In this document: positions 30,005 through 38,856 of the stretch, one piece after another
Numbering within the stretch: position 1 is the stretch's first letter
How the letters are laid out: every line of letters starts with the position of its first letter
From: JAVKBW01 sp040222995
GTDB lineage: Bacteria > Pseudomonadota > Alphaproteobacteria > UBA8366 > Aestuariispiraceae
Length of the DNA: 64,000 bases
Direction: 5' to 3'
Assembly (NCBI GenBank): GCA_040222995.1
Contig: JAVKBW010000016.1
Location: 1 to 64,000, forward strand
Notes under the pieces: model-generated
Databases searched by the model: none
What the model was told of the DNA's origin: nothing
The model's input: only the letters and a program-made list of their open reading frames with translations
Program-made: the position numbers and the translations under genes

Positions 30005-31840
30005 ATGGTTTCCCTGCTTGTAAAGACAAAGGAAAAGACGAAGCCATCCGTGTTGGTTTCACCGGCTGCCGGGGGTCTGTCATCCGCGCCGCGTCGCGAC
30101 CCCGTCAAGGAGACGCTAGGGCGGTTCGACCGCATCCGCAACAAACGGCGTGATTTCGAACATTTGTGGGAAGAAATCGCGGAACTGCTTTCACCGCGCC
30201 GGGGCGGATTCAATACCGCTGCGCCGTCAGGCGGAAAGCGAACCGGCAGAATTTTCGACACCGCGCCGATCCAGGCGAAACGGGGATTGGCTGCCTCTAT
30301 CGACGGTATGCTGAAGCCGAAGTCCTCCCCCTGGTTCGATCTTGTGGTGGATGATGAACGCCTGATGCAGAGACAGCCGGTCAGGCTGTGGCTCGACCAG
30401 GCGCAGGAAGCCATCCGCCGGGCGATCTACAATCCGCAGGCGCGGTGGCTGCAGGCGTCGGGAGAATGCGACGATGACCTCGTCACCTTCGGTACCGGCA
30501 TTCTCTATATCGGCGAACGCCGGGACCGGTCGGGGCTGCTGTTTCGCTGCCTGCCGCTGCGGTCCGCCTTCATTGAGGAAAACGCAGACGGCGCAATCGA
30601 CCGGATTTATGTGCAGGAGGAGTTATCGGCGCTGGTCGCGGCGGAGCGTTGGGGCCGCGACAATCTGGGTGAAAAGACGCGGCAGGCCATCGACCGGGAC
30701 AAGGGTGACGAACGCTTTACTTTTCTGGAAGCAGTCAGTCCGCGGGCAGATGCCGACCCGCGCCGACGCGACAACACCGCCTTTCCCTATGCCCAGGTGG
30801 TGATCGATGTGCAATCCGAACATCTGGTGCGGGAATCCGGCTATCACGAATTTCCCTATGCCGTGCCGCGCTGGGACACGATGGCCGGTGAAATCTACGG
30901 GCGCGGCCCGGGCGTGCTGGCCCTGCCGGATGTGCAGACCCTCAATCAGATGGGCAAGACCCTGTTGAAGGCGATGCACCGGGCGGTCGACCCGCCCTGG
31001 CTGATCGCCAGCGACGGGATCATCAATCAGGCCCAGAACCGACCCGGCGGCGTCACCTATTTCGACGCCAAGGCTTGGCGCGATCTGGGAATCGATCCGA
31101 TCCGCCAGATGGACAGCCGCGCAAATCTGCCGCTTGGCCTCGAAGCACAGAAGGCGTTGCGCGAGCAGGTGTTTGGCGCGTTCTTCCGCAACGTGCTGAA
31201 CCTTCCCGTACCCGGCCCGAGTATGACGGCGACCGAAGTGATTCAACGGCGGGAAGAGTTCGTTCGCGAGATCGGCGCCGTCTTCGGCCGGCTGGAGACC
31301 GACTATACCGCGCCGGTTGTCGAGCGCGTGTTCCGCATCATGCTGCGGGCGACAATGGAGGGAAGACAGGCGTTACCGCCGATTCCGCCGGACCTTGCCG
31401 AAGCCGGTATCAGATTCCGTTTCGCCAGCCCCATCGAACGGGCGAAACGGCAGGTGGAAGCTGCAACCGCCGATCAGACGGTCAACGCCATCCTTGCAGT
31501 CGGCGCGCAAAGGCCGGCGTTGATGGACATCGTCAATCTCGACGAATGGGTGCGCTTCAAGGCCGATGCCGAAGACCTGCCGACGCAACTAGTGAACGAC
31601 AAGGAAACAGTCGAAACCCTGCGGGCCGCACGGATTGAGGCGGGTGAGGCCGAACAGCGGATGCAGACGGCGGAACGGATGCTGCGCGGCGGTGCGGATA
31701 TCGCCAGCCTGATGAAGCAGGCCGGCGGTGAAGTAGCGCAAGGGGCCGGTCTCGCCGGACTCGCACTGTCGGAGACCGTCGGCGCTGTACCCGCCGCTTC
31801 AACTCTTAACCCCGACCCGATGCAAGGAGACGACCGATGA
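30005..31840 (+). CDS. Portal / head-tail connector protein
   Basis: A 611-residue podoviral portal (head-tail connector family), forming the dodecameric DNA gate. Landmarks are RIRNKRRDFEHLWEEIAELL near the start, GLAASIDGMLKPKSSPWFDL, EFPYAVPRWDTMAGEIYGRG and the segment PSMTATEVIQRREEFVREIG near 405. The length is as expected for T7-like portals. GGAGG precedes the ATG. It overlaps the next gene by four bases. Confidence 0.92.
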   Translation: MVSLLVKTKEKTKPSVLVSPAAGGLSSAPRRDPVKETLGRFDRIRNKRRDFEHLWEEIAELLSPRRGGFNTAAPSGGKRTGRIFDTAPIQAKRGLAASIDGMLKPKSSPWFDLVVDDERLMQRQPVRLWLDQAQEAIRRAIYNPQARWLQASGECDDDLVTFGTGILYIGERRDRSGLLFRCLPLRSAFIEENADGAIDRIYVQEELSALVAAERWGRDNLGEKTRQAIDRDKGDERFTFLEAVSPRADADPRRRDNTAFPYAQVVIDVQSEHLVRESGYHEFPYAVPRWDTMAGEIYGRGPGVLALPDVQTLNQMGKTLLKAMHRAVDPPWLIASDGIINQAQNRPGGVTYFDAKAWRDLGIDPIRQMDSRANLPLGLEAQKALREQVFGAFFRNVLNLPVPGPSMTATEVIQRREEFVREIGAVFGRLETDYTAPVVERVFRIMLRATMEGRQALPPIPPDLAEAGIRFRFASPIERAKRQVEAATADQTVNAILAVGAQRPALMDIVNLDEWVRFKADAEDLPTQLVNDKETVETLRAARIEAGEAEQRMQTAERMLRGGADIASLMKQAGGEVAQGAGLAGLALSETVGAVPAASTLNPDPMQGDDR

Positions 31841-32208
31841 TCCTGACCCTGTGGCGTAGTCTTGCCGGCCGACGGCGCTCGCCGACCGATGGCCTTGCGC
31901 CGGACCTGTCTGAACTCCGCAGTGAAATTCTGCCGATGCTGTCGGCGGGGCCGTACCCTGCCGGCGATGCAAAGCGTGATGCGATACGGACGTTTCTGGC
32001 CAGTGGCGACCCCGGCGCGCGTCGGACGCTGGCGCTTATCCTGTGGTGGTGCGGCGCGTTCGATGTGCAGCCTCCGGCGCAATCGGACGAACTGCAGCGC
32101 TGGGCCGGCCGGCAGGAAATCGCCCGGCGCATTGCCGCCCTTCTGTACACGGACCCGCCGGACCCGGCCCGGCCGCTTTTCCCCCATCCCGACATTTCAG
32201 ACGAATAG
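31837..32208 (+). CDS. Hypothetical phage protein between portal and scaffold
   Basis: A 123-residue protein with its ATG overlapping the portal stop codon. The middle contains a hydrophobic, tryptophan-containing helix (TLALILWWCGAFDVQ), and the rest is Arg/Pro-rich. I do not recognise a family. Translational coupling to the portal suggests a virion-assembly role. Confidence 0.6.
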   Translation: MILTLWRSLAGRRRSPTDGLAPDLSELRSEILPMLSAGPYPAGDAKRDAIRTFLASGDPGARRTLALILWWCGAFDVQPPAQSDELQRWAGRQEIARRIAALLYTDPPDPARPLFPHPDISDE

Positions 32209-32217
32209 GAAACCCGA

Positions 32218-33111
32218 ATGCCCTACGAACCAGACGATCTTGATCCCGATTCCGTTTCCAGCCCGCCCGTATCGGAAGCGCCGCCCGCGATGCCTGCACC
32301 GCCGGAAGACAGCGGTTCACCCTGGTACAGCTCCATTGAAGACGCTTCCCTGCGCCGATCGGCCGAAAAATTCAGAGAGCCGGGCGATTTGCTGAAGTCT
32401 TATGTCGAGCTGGAACGCCGGTTCAGCAAGTCCGTCACACCACCGGGGCCGGACGCCACGGCAGACGAAATCCTGGCCTACCGGAAACGGGTCGGCATTC
32501 CCGAAACGCGGGACGGTTACGCGTTCGAGCTGCCCACCGGGTCGGAAGCATCGCCGCTCGACAGAGAGTTTCAGGTGGCCATGGCCGAAGCCTTTCATGA
32601 AACCGGTATCACGGCGCAACAGGCGAAGGCGCTGAATGCGGCCTTCAATGGTTTCAGCGGCTCGCTTCAGGAACGCACGGCAGCGGAAAACCATCGTCTG
32701 CATCAGCAGGCGGCGGAACAGGCCGAAACCCGGCTTCGGCAGGAATGGGGCCAGGACTTCAACCTGAACGCCCGCTACGCCCATACCGCCTGCGCAAAAT
32801 TCTTTCCCGACGATCTGGCTGAGATCGAACTGAAGGACGGCACGTTGCTCGGCTCCCATCCCGCCTTTCTGCGTGGCCTGTCGGAAATCGGCAAACGGGC
32901 GACCGAAGGCGGCATGGAGCTTGGCCGGATGATGGAATCATCAGGGTCGAATCTGATGGAACTGGCCGATCATCTGCGGGCAAAAAGAAACGAGGCCCGC
33001 GCTGCCGGCGATGATGCGAGTGTCCGTCGTTTCGATGCCGAAGAACGCGCCGTGCTGGCCCGCATCTATGGCGATGATCCGGTGCCGGGCGCTGTCGATT
33101 CACGCCTTTAA
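32218..33111 (+). CDS. Probable capsid scaffolding protein
   Basis: A 297-residue acidic protein with a disordered Pro/Glu-rich N-terminus and a long helical body (EFQVAMAEAFHETGITAQQA, HRLHQQAAEQAETRLRQEWG), ending in a charged helix. This composition and its place after the portal gene are typical of podoviral scaffolds. The capsid gene does not follow it as usual but lies upstream at 18762. Ten bp separate it from the previous gene. Confidence 0.75.
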   Translation: MPYEPDDLDPDSVSSPPVSEAPPAMPAPPEDSGSPWYSSIEDASLRRSAEKFREPGDLLKSYVELERRFSKSVTPPGPDATADEILAYRKRVGIPETRDGYAFELPTGSEASPLDREFQVAMAEAFHETGITAQQAKALNAAFNGFSGSLQERTAAENHRLHQQAAEQAETRLRQEWGQDFNLNARYAHTACAKFFPDDLAEIELKDGTLLGSHPAFLRGLSEIGKRATEGGMELGRMMESSGSNLMELADHLRAKRNEARAAGDDASVRRFDAEERAVLARIYGDDPVPGAVDSRL

Positions 33112-33121
33112 GCAACACAAG

Positions 33122-33598
33122 ATGACAGTGGAAACCGCAATGCCAGTGCAGAAGGCCAGGCGCGACAGCGCCGACCGTGCAGAACCGGGCAGGCTGGTCA
33201 TGGCGGAAGCCGTGCCATTCGCCCTGCGCTACACCTACCATACAAATCAACCGATCGAGCAGGTACTTCGGCCCGACTTCTTTCTACCGGTACGCGACCA
33301 GCTTCGCGCCGGAGACACAATCAGGATTGTCGAAACCGATACGGCGCGTCATGTCGTGAAACGTTATATCGATGTGATGGTCATCGCCGGCGGGCGCCAC
33401 CCGACTGGCGTTCTGTTGCATGTGGAACACGGGCTTGTCGAACTGGCAGAAACCGAACCCGAACAGACCTCACAACGTGAAAACCTGTCGGTGAAACACC
33501 GCGGCAGGGGCCGCTGGGCGATCTGCCGGGGCAGTAAACCGGTGGAAACCGGCTTTGCCAGCCGCGCGGAGGCGGAAACGGCGCTCGCCGACATGTAG
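33122..33598 (+). CDS. Hypothetical phage structural-region protein
   Basis: A 158-residue protein. The start at 33122 is provisional; an ATG at 33140 has a somewhat better upstream GGAAAC. A beta-rich core (ALRYTYHTNQPIEQVLRPDF, then LRAGDTIRIVETD) is followed by a C-terminal KHRGRGRWAICRGSKPVETG. No family is named. Position between scaffold and tail tubular protein A suggests a virion or assembly factor. Confidence 0.55.
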   Translation: MTVETAMPVQKARRDSADRAEPGRLVMAEAVPFALRYTYHTNQPIEQVLRPDFFLPVRDQLRAGDTIRIVETDTARHVVKRYIDVMVIAGGRHPTGVLLHVEHGLVELAETEPEQTSQRENLSVKHRGRGRWAICRGSKPVETGFASRAEAETALADM

Positions 33599-33648
33599 CG
33601 ACCCGAACCCGCCTTCCAAACACATTCATTCCCAGGAAAGGAACAGCC

Positions 33649-34227
33649 ATGGCGACGATTGTCGGCATCTGTAACGAGGCATTGATCCGCCTCGGTTCTC
33701 CTACGATTACCGATCTCACCGACAGCCAGCCCGAGGCGGTCAAATGCAACGCCATCTATGCCGATATGCGCGACAATCTGTTGCGCTGTCATCCGTGGAA
33801 CTTTGCCCTGAAGCGGCAGAAGCTGGCGTTGGAAACCGGCCGACCCGCCTTCGGCTATGCCCGGCGCTTTGCCTTGCCGTCGGACTTTATTCGTGCGGTC
33901 GCAGTATACGACCGCGACACGTCGGAAGGCGCGCCGCCGGCTTATCGGCTGGAAGGTCTGAAGATCCTGACCGATGCCGGTGCGGTCTACCTACTTTATG
34001 TTTCTCGCATTGTCGACCCGAACATGATGCCGCCCGATTTCCGGCACGCGCTTTCCATCCACATCGCGGCGGAACTGGCCGGCAACCTTGCCGAGTCCAC
34101 TGTATTGCGTGAGGCACTGCAGGAGGAGTTTCGCCGTGAAGCGCTGCCGATGGCCAGAGCGGCAGATGCCCTGGAAGACGCGCCGCGCTCGATACCGGAG
34201 TCTGACTGGGTCACGGTGAGGTACTGA
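33649..34227 (+). CDS. Tail tubular protein A (adaptor)
   Basis: A 192-residue homologue of T7 gp11-type adaptor proteins that join portal and nozzle. Diagnostic features are the N-terminal GICNEALIRLGSPTITDLTD, the motif NLLRCHPWNFALKRQKL and the C-terminal helix of alternating charged and Ala residues. AGGAAAGGA precedes the ATG. It is followed after two bases by the nozzle gene, the usual order. Confidence 0.88.
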   Translation: MATIVGICNEALIRLGSPTITDLTDSQPEAVKCNAIYADMRDNLLRCHPWNFALKRQKLALETGRPAFGYARRFALPSDFIRAVAVYDRDTSEGAPPAYRLEGLKILTDAGAVYLLYVSRIVDPNMMPPDFRHALSIHIAAELAGNLAESTVLREALQEEFRREALPMARAADALEDAPRSIPESDWVTVRY

Positions 34228-34229
34228 TC

Positions 34230-36974
34230 ATGCCGCGCGTAAACCCCTATATTGAAGCCTTCAATGCCGGTGAGTTGTCACCACGCATGGAGGCGCGCGT
34301 TACCTTCGAAAAATACCAGGGCGCAGGCGCGATCTGCGAAAACATCCTGTGCCTGCCGCAGGGCGGGTGGAGTCGCCGGCCCGGCACGCGGTTCATCGCG
34401 GAAGTGGCCGACAGCACTTGTCGCCACCGGCTGATCCCGTTCGAGTTTTCAACTGTTCAGGCCTACATCCTCGAACTGGGGCCGGGTACCCTGCGGTTCT
34501 TCCGCAATCAGGGCCGGTTGGAGGTCGAGGATACGGATGCCGCCAACGCCAACGGCTCATTCGCATCGGATATAACGAACTGGGACGACCGGTCCGGTTC
34601 CGGTTCGTCGATCGGTCATGATTCGACCAATGGCCGACTGTCGCTGACATCAAACGGTACAGCGGATGCCCACGCCGAACAGGATGTAACGGTGTCCTCT
34701 TTCTTCTCTGCTGTTGAACATGTGCTGCGGTTCCGGGTTCACGGCGCGGCCGGTGACACGGTGAACCTCAGAATTGGTACGGCATCAGAAGGCACGCAGA
34801 TTCTCGAAGACAAGGAATGCAGCACTGGATTTCACTGTGTCGCCTTTACCCCGAATGCGGAAACATTCTACATCCAGTTTCTTCATAGCAAAGGCAAGAC
34901 GCTTCAAATCGACGATGTATCCTTCATCGACAACAGCGTTCTGGAAGTTGCGACTCCATGGCAGGAAGCGCAGCTTCCCTCGTTACGGTACGCCCAATCC
35001 GCCGATGTGATGTATTTCGTGACCGGCGGCGAAACGCCGGTCTATCGGCTGGAACGGTATGGCAATGCGACGTGGTCTCTGGAAGAGGTCCTTTTTCTCG
35101 ACGGGCCTTTTGGCGATGTCAACGCAAACGCAACGACTCTGACGCCCGGTGCGGCGTCCGGTCTGGGGATCACCGTCACGGCATCGGCGAAGACCGGGAT
35201 CAACGGGGGTGCGGGTTTTTCCACCGCTGCCGATCTGGGCCGGGTGATCAGGATAAAACAGTCGAGCGGGTCGAAATGGGGCTGGGGCGTCATTACCGCC
35301 GTGGCGAGCGCCACGTCGATTACGGTGGACCACAAGGGTGACAACAATTTTCCGACCACGGGGCAGACGCAGTGGCGGCTGGGCGACTGGTCCGTCGCCA
35401 CCGGTTACCCGTCGGTCGTCGCCTTCAACGAACAGCGCCTGTTTTTGTCGGGCACGACCAGCGAGCCGCAGAAATTCTGGTTGTCGAAATCGGCGGATAT
35501 CGAAAACTTCGCGATTGACGACGGATCGGAAAATGTCGGCGATGCCGATGCAATCGACTTCCGGTTCGCCGCCAAAAAGGTAAACAGCATCCGCTGGGCG
35601 GTACCCCGGAAACGGCTGCTTATCGGTACCGTAGGGCAGGAATGGAGCGTCCGGTCGGACGGCGCTTTCCTGACCCCGCTCGATATCTCGACCAAGCCGG
35701 AATCGAGCTTTGGCAGTGCCGATCTTGAGCCGCTTGAGGCGCGCAATCGGCTGCTTTTCGTGCAGCGCGCGGCGCGCAAGCTGTTCGAGCTGAATTCCAC
35801 GATCGAATCCGATGGCGGTGAAGGCTTCGCTAGTTTCGACCTGACCGTTCTTTCGGAGCATGTCCTGCAGGGCGGTGTCATCGAAGCCACCTACCAGCAG
35901 GAGCCGGACAGCGTCGTCTGGTGCGTCCGAAGCGACGGTCAGCTTGCAACGCTTACCTATCAACCCGACCAGCAGGTGGTCGGCTGGGCAAGGCAATGTC
36001 TGGGAGGTTCCTACAGTGGTGGGGCGGCGGTGGCGGAAAGCATCGCGGCGATACCTGGCGCGGCGGGCGCGGATCAGTTCAAGGATTCGACCGGCCGCGA
36101 CGAAGTCTGGGTAATCGTGAAACGAACAATTAACGGCCAAACCCGCCGCTACATAGAAATGATGGAAAAAGGGTTCGACGAGAACGAGGACTTACCTGCC
36201 GAGGCGGTGTATTCGGATTCCTGCCTGACTTTCGATCAGCCGGTTGCCATCAACGCCGTAACACAGGCCGCGCCGGCCGTCATCACAACCGTCGTGGCGC
36301 ATGATTTGTCTGAAGGAGACGAGATAACGATAACCCGGGTGCAAGGAATGACTGAGCTGAACGGCGGAAGTTTCATCGTCGGACCGGTATCCGACAGTAC
36401 CACCTTCGCCCTGAAGGATCTCGACGGGTCCGATGTCGATGCACTGAACTTCATTGCTTATGCCGGTGGCGGCGAAATCAGGAAGAAGGTGGCGTCCGTA
36501 TCGGGCCTGTCGCATCTCGAAGGCCAGACGGTGAAGGTCTGGGCCGACGGAGCAATTCAGCCGGACAGGACGGTATCGGACGGCGCGCTGACGCTGGACG
36601 GCAAGGCAGGATGCGTCACGCTGGGCCTCGGTTACACGCACCATTGGAAATCCCTGAAACTGCCATTCGGCGCGCGCGCCGGAACCGGCGTCGGTAAGAT
36701 CAAGCGGGCGCGGTCGCCGATCCGTCTTGTCGTGCAAAGCACGGCAGAAGGCACGCTTCTGGCCGGGCCGCATGAAGGCCGTCTGAATGCTCTGGTGCTC
36801 AGGGATGCAACGGATTTGAAAGACACGCCGGTTTCACTGGCCAGCGCGGAGGTTGAAATTCCCTTCGATGCCGGTTGGGACCGCGACCCACGTATCGTGC
36901 TGAAAGGCGATGCGCCCGGCCCGTGCACCGTGCTTGCCATCGCGCCTGAAATGCGCACCCACGATGTGAAGTAG
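34230..36974 (+). CDS. Tail tubular protein B (nozzle)
   Basis: A 914-residue podoviral nozzle protein (T7 gp12-like). It opens with the family-typical SFNAGELSPRM-like region (IEAFNAGELSPRMEARVTFE) and the segment LPQGGWSRRPGTRFIAEVAD. Central features include VAFNEQRLFLSGTTSEPQKF and VPRKRLLIGTVGQEW. The C-terminal beta domains contain YTHHWKSLKLPFG. Length is normal. The frame is intact over its whole length, which argues that the tail is functional. Confidence 0.9.
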   Translation: MPRVNPYIEAFNAGELSPRMEARVTFEKYQGAGAICENILCLPQGGWSRRPGTRFIAEVADSTCRHRLIPFEFSTVQAYILELGPGTLRFFRNQGRLEVEDTDAANANGSFASDITNWDDRSGSGSSIGHDSTNGRLSLTSNGTADAHAEQDVTVSSFFSAVEHVLRFRVHGAAGDTVNLRIGTASEGTQILEDKECSTGFHCVAFTPNAETFYIQFLHSKGKTLQIDDVSFIDNSVLEVATPWQEAQLPSLRYAQSADVMYFVTGGETPVYRLERYGNATWSLEEVLFLDGPFGDVNANATTLTPGAASGLGITVTASAKTGINGGAGFSTAADLGRVIRIKQSSGSKWGWGVITAVASATSITVDHKGDNNFPTTGQTQWRLGDWSVATGYPSVVAFNEQRLFLSGTTSEPQKFWLSKSADIENFAIDDGSENVGDADAIDFRFAAKKVNSIRWAVPRKRLLIGTVGQEWSVRSDGAFLTPLDISTKPESSFGSADLEPLEARNRLLFVQRAARKLFELNSTIESDGGEGFASFDLTVLSEHVLQGGVIEATYQQEPDSVVWCVRSDGQLATLTYQPDQQVVGWARQCLGGSYSGGAAVAESIAAIPGAAGADQFKDSTGRDEVWVIVKRTINGQTRRYIEMMEKGFDENEDLPAEAVYSDSCLTFDQPVAINAVTQAAPAVITTVVAHDLSEGDEITITRVQGMTELNGGSFIVGPVSDSTTFALKDLDGSDVDALNFIAYAGGGEIRKKVASVSGLSHLEGQTVKVWADGAIQPDRTVSDGALTLDGKAGCVTLGLGYTHHWKSLKLPFGARAGTGVGKIKRARSPIRLVVQSTAEGTLLAGPHEGRLNALVLRDATDLKDTPVSLASAEVEIPFDAGWDRDPRIVLKGDAPGPCTVLAIAPEMRTHDVK

Positions 36975-36979
36975 CCGGC

Positions 36980-37432
36980 ATGGCCCTTGTTGTTTCAAAA
37001 GCAAGGCCGGCGGATCTTCACCGTGTCGGCGCGCGGGCGACGCGGCAGGTTGCCGGACGGTTCATGGCGCAGCCCGATATGCCGGCCATCGCTGTCAGCC
37101 TCTGTGAAAACGCCTGGAGCCTGCTCGACGCTGAACGCCTGTTCGGCGTCTGCGGTTTCGTCATCCTCCGGCCCGGCCATGCCGTGTGCTGGGCGATGTT
37201 CGACGATCATGTCAGGGCCGTTCCGGTGCATGGGCTGACCGGCGTGATCCGTAAGCGGATATGGGTGGAGATGCACCAGGCAGGTCTTCGCCGCCTGGAA
37301 TCAACAGTCGACGTGCATGACAGACAGGCCCTTCGTTGGGCGCGGATTGTCGGTTTCGAAATCGAAGGGCTGATGCGGAAAAGCGGTATCGATGCCCAGG
37401 ATCAATGGCTAATAGCAAGGATTATGGAATGA
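36980..37432 (+). CDS. Internal virion protein A-like (GNAT-fold) protein
   Basis: A 150-residue protein located directly after the nozzle gene, where T7-like phages encode gp13. A GNAT-like layout is visible: N-terminal VVSKARPADLHRVGARATRQ, central FVILRPGHAVCWAMFDD and the late ARIVGFEIEGLMRKSG. Catalytic capacity is doubtful. It overlaps the next gene by four bases. Confidence 0.6.
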   Translation: MALVVSKARPADLHRVGARATRQVAGRFMAQPDMPAIAVSLCENAWSLLDAERLFGVCGFVILRPGHAVCWAMFDDHVRAVPVHGLTGVIRKRIWVEMHQAGLRRLESTVDVHDRQALRWARIVGFEIEGLMRKSGIDAQDQWLIARIME

Positions 37433-37881
37433 GTATCGACCCTGTATCGCTGGCCTTGTTCGGACTGAACACTGCTTCATCCATCGCCAGCGCGAAAGCA
37501 CAACAGCAAACGGCGAACCGGCAAGCTTCTTTTGCCGAGCAGGAGGCTCAGCGTAAACGGCAACTTGCCGACATCAATGCACGACGTGTCGCCACCGAAA
37601 ACAGAAAAGCCAGAAGCCGGGTTCTCGCCGGCCAAACAGCAGCCGGTGCCGATACCGGCAGCGGTTCCGCCCTTCTTGTGCAGCAGAATCTGGCGGCGGA
37701 GGACAGCCTGCAGCAGGCGCTGACCCGACTTGACGGCGAAACGGCTGCCCGAAGTCTGGAACATCAGGCGCAGATAACGCGCAGAAATGCATCGGAACTG
37801 ACATCGAAGGCCGTCTTCAATGCCGGTACGACGCTGCTCGAAGAATTCAAAGGTCATTACAGTTTCAATGTGTTCAGCTAG
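37429..37881 (+). CDS. Internal virion protein B-like protein
   Basis: A 150-residue, Ala/Gln-rich helical protein (ASIASAKAQQQTANRQASFA, RQLADINARRVATENRKARS) resembling T7 gp14-type internal virion proteins that form the channel on ejection. The hydrophobic start GLNTASSIASA and the ATG overlapping the preceding stop support it as the true start. Order nozzle - gp13-like - gp14-like matches podoviruses. Confidence 0.7.
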   Translation: MSIDPVSLALFGLNTASSIASAKAQQQTANRQASFAEQEAQRKRQLADINARRVATENRKARSRVLAGQTAAGADTGSGSALLVQQNLAAEDSLQQALTRLDGETAARSLEHQAQITRRNASELTSKAVFNAGTTLLEEFKGHYSFNVFS

Positions 37882-37920
37882 TGGCCGTCAATCCGCAGCA
37901 CTTAGGAAAGAGAGGTCGCG

Positions 37921-38856
37921 ATGACGATTTCATCAGTGATAAACAAGCACTCGTATGACGGCGATGGCAGTCAGACGACGTTCTACACGACGTTCAAGTT
38001 TTTCGATAACAGCCATGTCACGGTAACCCATGTCGATTCGGACTCTGTCGAAACGGAATGGACGGAAGGAACCGAATACACCCTCAGCGGCGCGGGATCG
38101 GACGATGGCGGGGCTGTAACCGTGCAGACGTCACCGACCGACTATACACCCGCCACTGGCAGCAGGCTTGTGCTTACCCTATCGCCGCCGAATACCCAGG
38201 GCACCAGCCTGCCGGCGGGCGGCACCATCAAACCGTCGGCCATAGAACGCATGGTCGATCTGACAGTTCAGCAGATCCTCGCCGTTAAGGAAAATCTGGA
38301 CCGTGCGCTGAAAGCGCCGATTACGGAAAGCGCTATCGGCGATCTGCCTAATGTGGATGCGCGGAAGGGGCTTCTGTTGGGCTTCGATCCGGCAACAGGC
38401 GAACCGCAGGCAATCGCTGCTGCCGATGTTCCGCTTGTATCGGTCACGGATTTTGTCGCCACCCTGCTCGACGATTCCGATGCGGAAGCGGCTCGCACAA
38501 CGTTGGGGGCAGAGCCGGCCGATGTGGATATCGCCAAGACAGACACAGTGCAGGCATGGTCGGCATCACAGCGCGCGCCCTTCGTGACGGACAATGATGG
38601 AGCGTTCGACATGGATGTCGGGCAGAATTTCAAATGCACGCCAGGCGGGAACGTTACGGTGCAATTCACCAACGAGGCGGACGGCCAGTCGGGGTTTATC
38701 CGGCTGATCAATAGCGGCGGCCATACTATCAGTTTCGGCTCGGAAGTCGAATTCGCCGGAGGATCGACCCCTTCGCTTGGCGTCGGCACGCATCTGTTCG
38801 GATACATTTGTGACGGCACAAATGTAACGATCACCTTGGCAAGCGAGGTGGGGTGA
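37921..38856 (+). CDS. Tail fibre protein, T7 gp17-like N-terminal part
   Basis: A 311-residue protein whose first 130 residues look like the tail-attachment domain of podoviral fibres: YDGDGSQTTFYTTFKFFDNS, a turn-rich beta region, then the helix IERMVDLTVQQILAVKENLD. The remainder is beta-rich and Gly/Ser/Thr-rich. It is short for a complete fibre and is coupled to the 781-residue gene that follows, so it may be the attachment part of a split fibre. Confidence 0.78.
   Translation: MTISSVINKHSYDGDGSQTTFYTTFKFFDNSHVTVTHVDSDSVETEWTEGTEYTLSGAGSDDGGAVTVQTSPTDYTPATGSRLVLTLSPPNTQGTSLPAGGTIKPSAIERMVDLTVQQILAVKENLDRALKAPITESAIGDLPNVDARKGLLLGFDPATGEPQAIAAADVPLVSVTDFVATLLDDSDAEAARTTLGAEPADVDIAKTDTVQAWSASQRAPFVTDNDGAFDMDVGQNFKCTPGGNVTVQFTNEADGQSGFIRLINSGGHTISFGSEVEFAGGSTPSLGVGTHLFGYICDGTNVTITLASEVG

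Noticed and set aside
34983..36140. A long minus-strand frame inside the tail nozzle gene
   Set aside because: Antisense shadow of tail tubular protein B; no motif, no ribosome-binding site.
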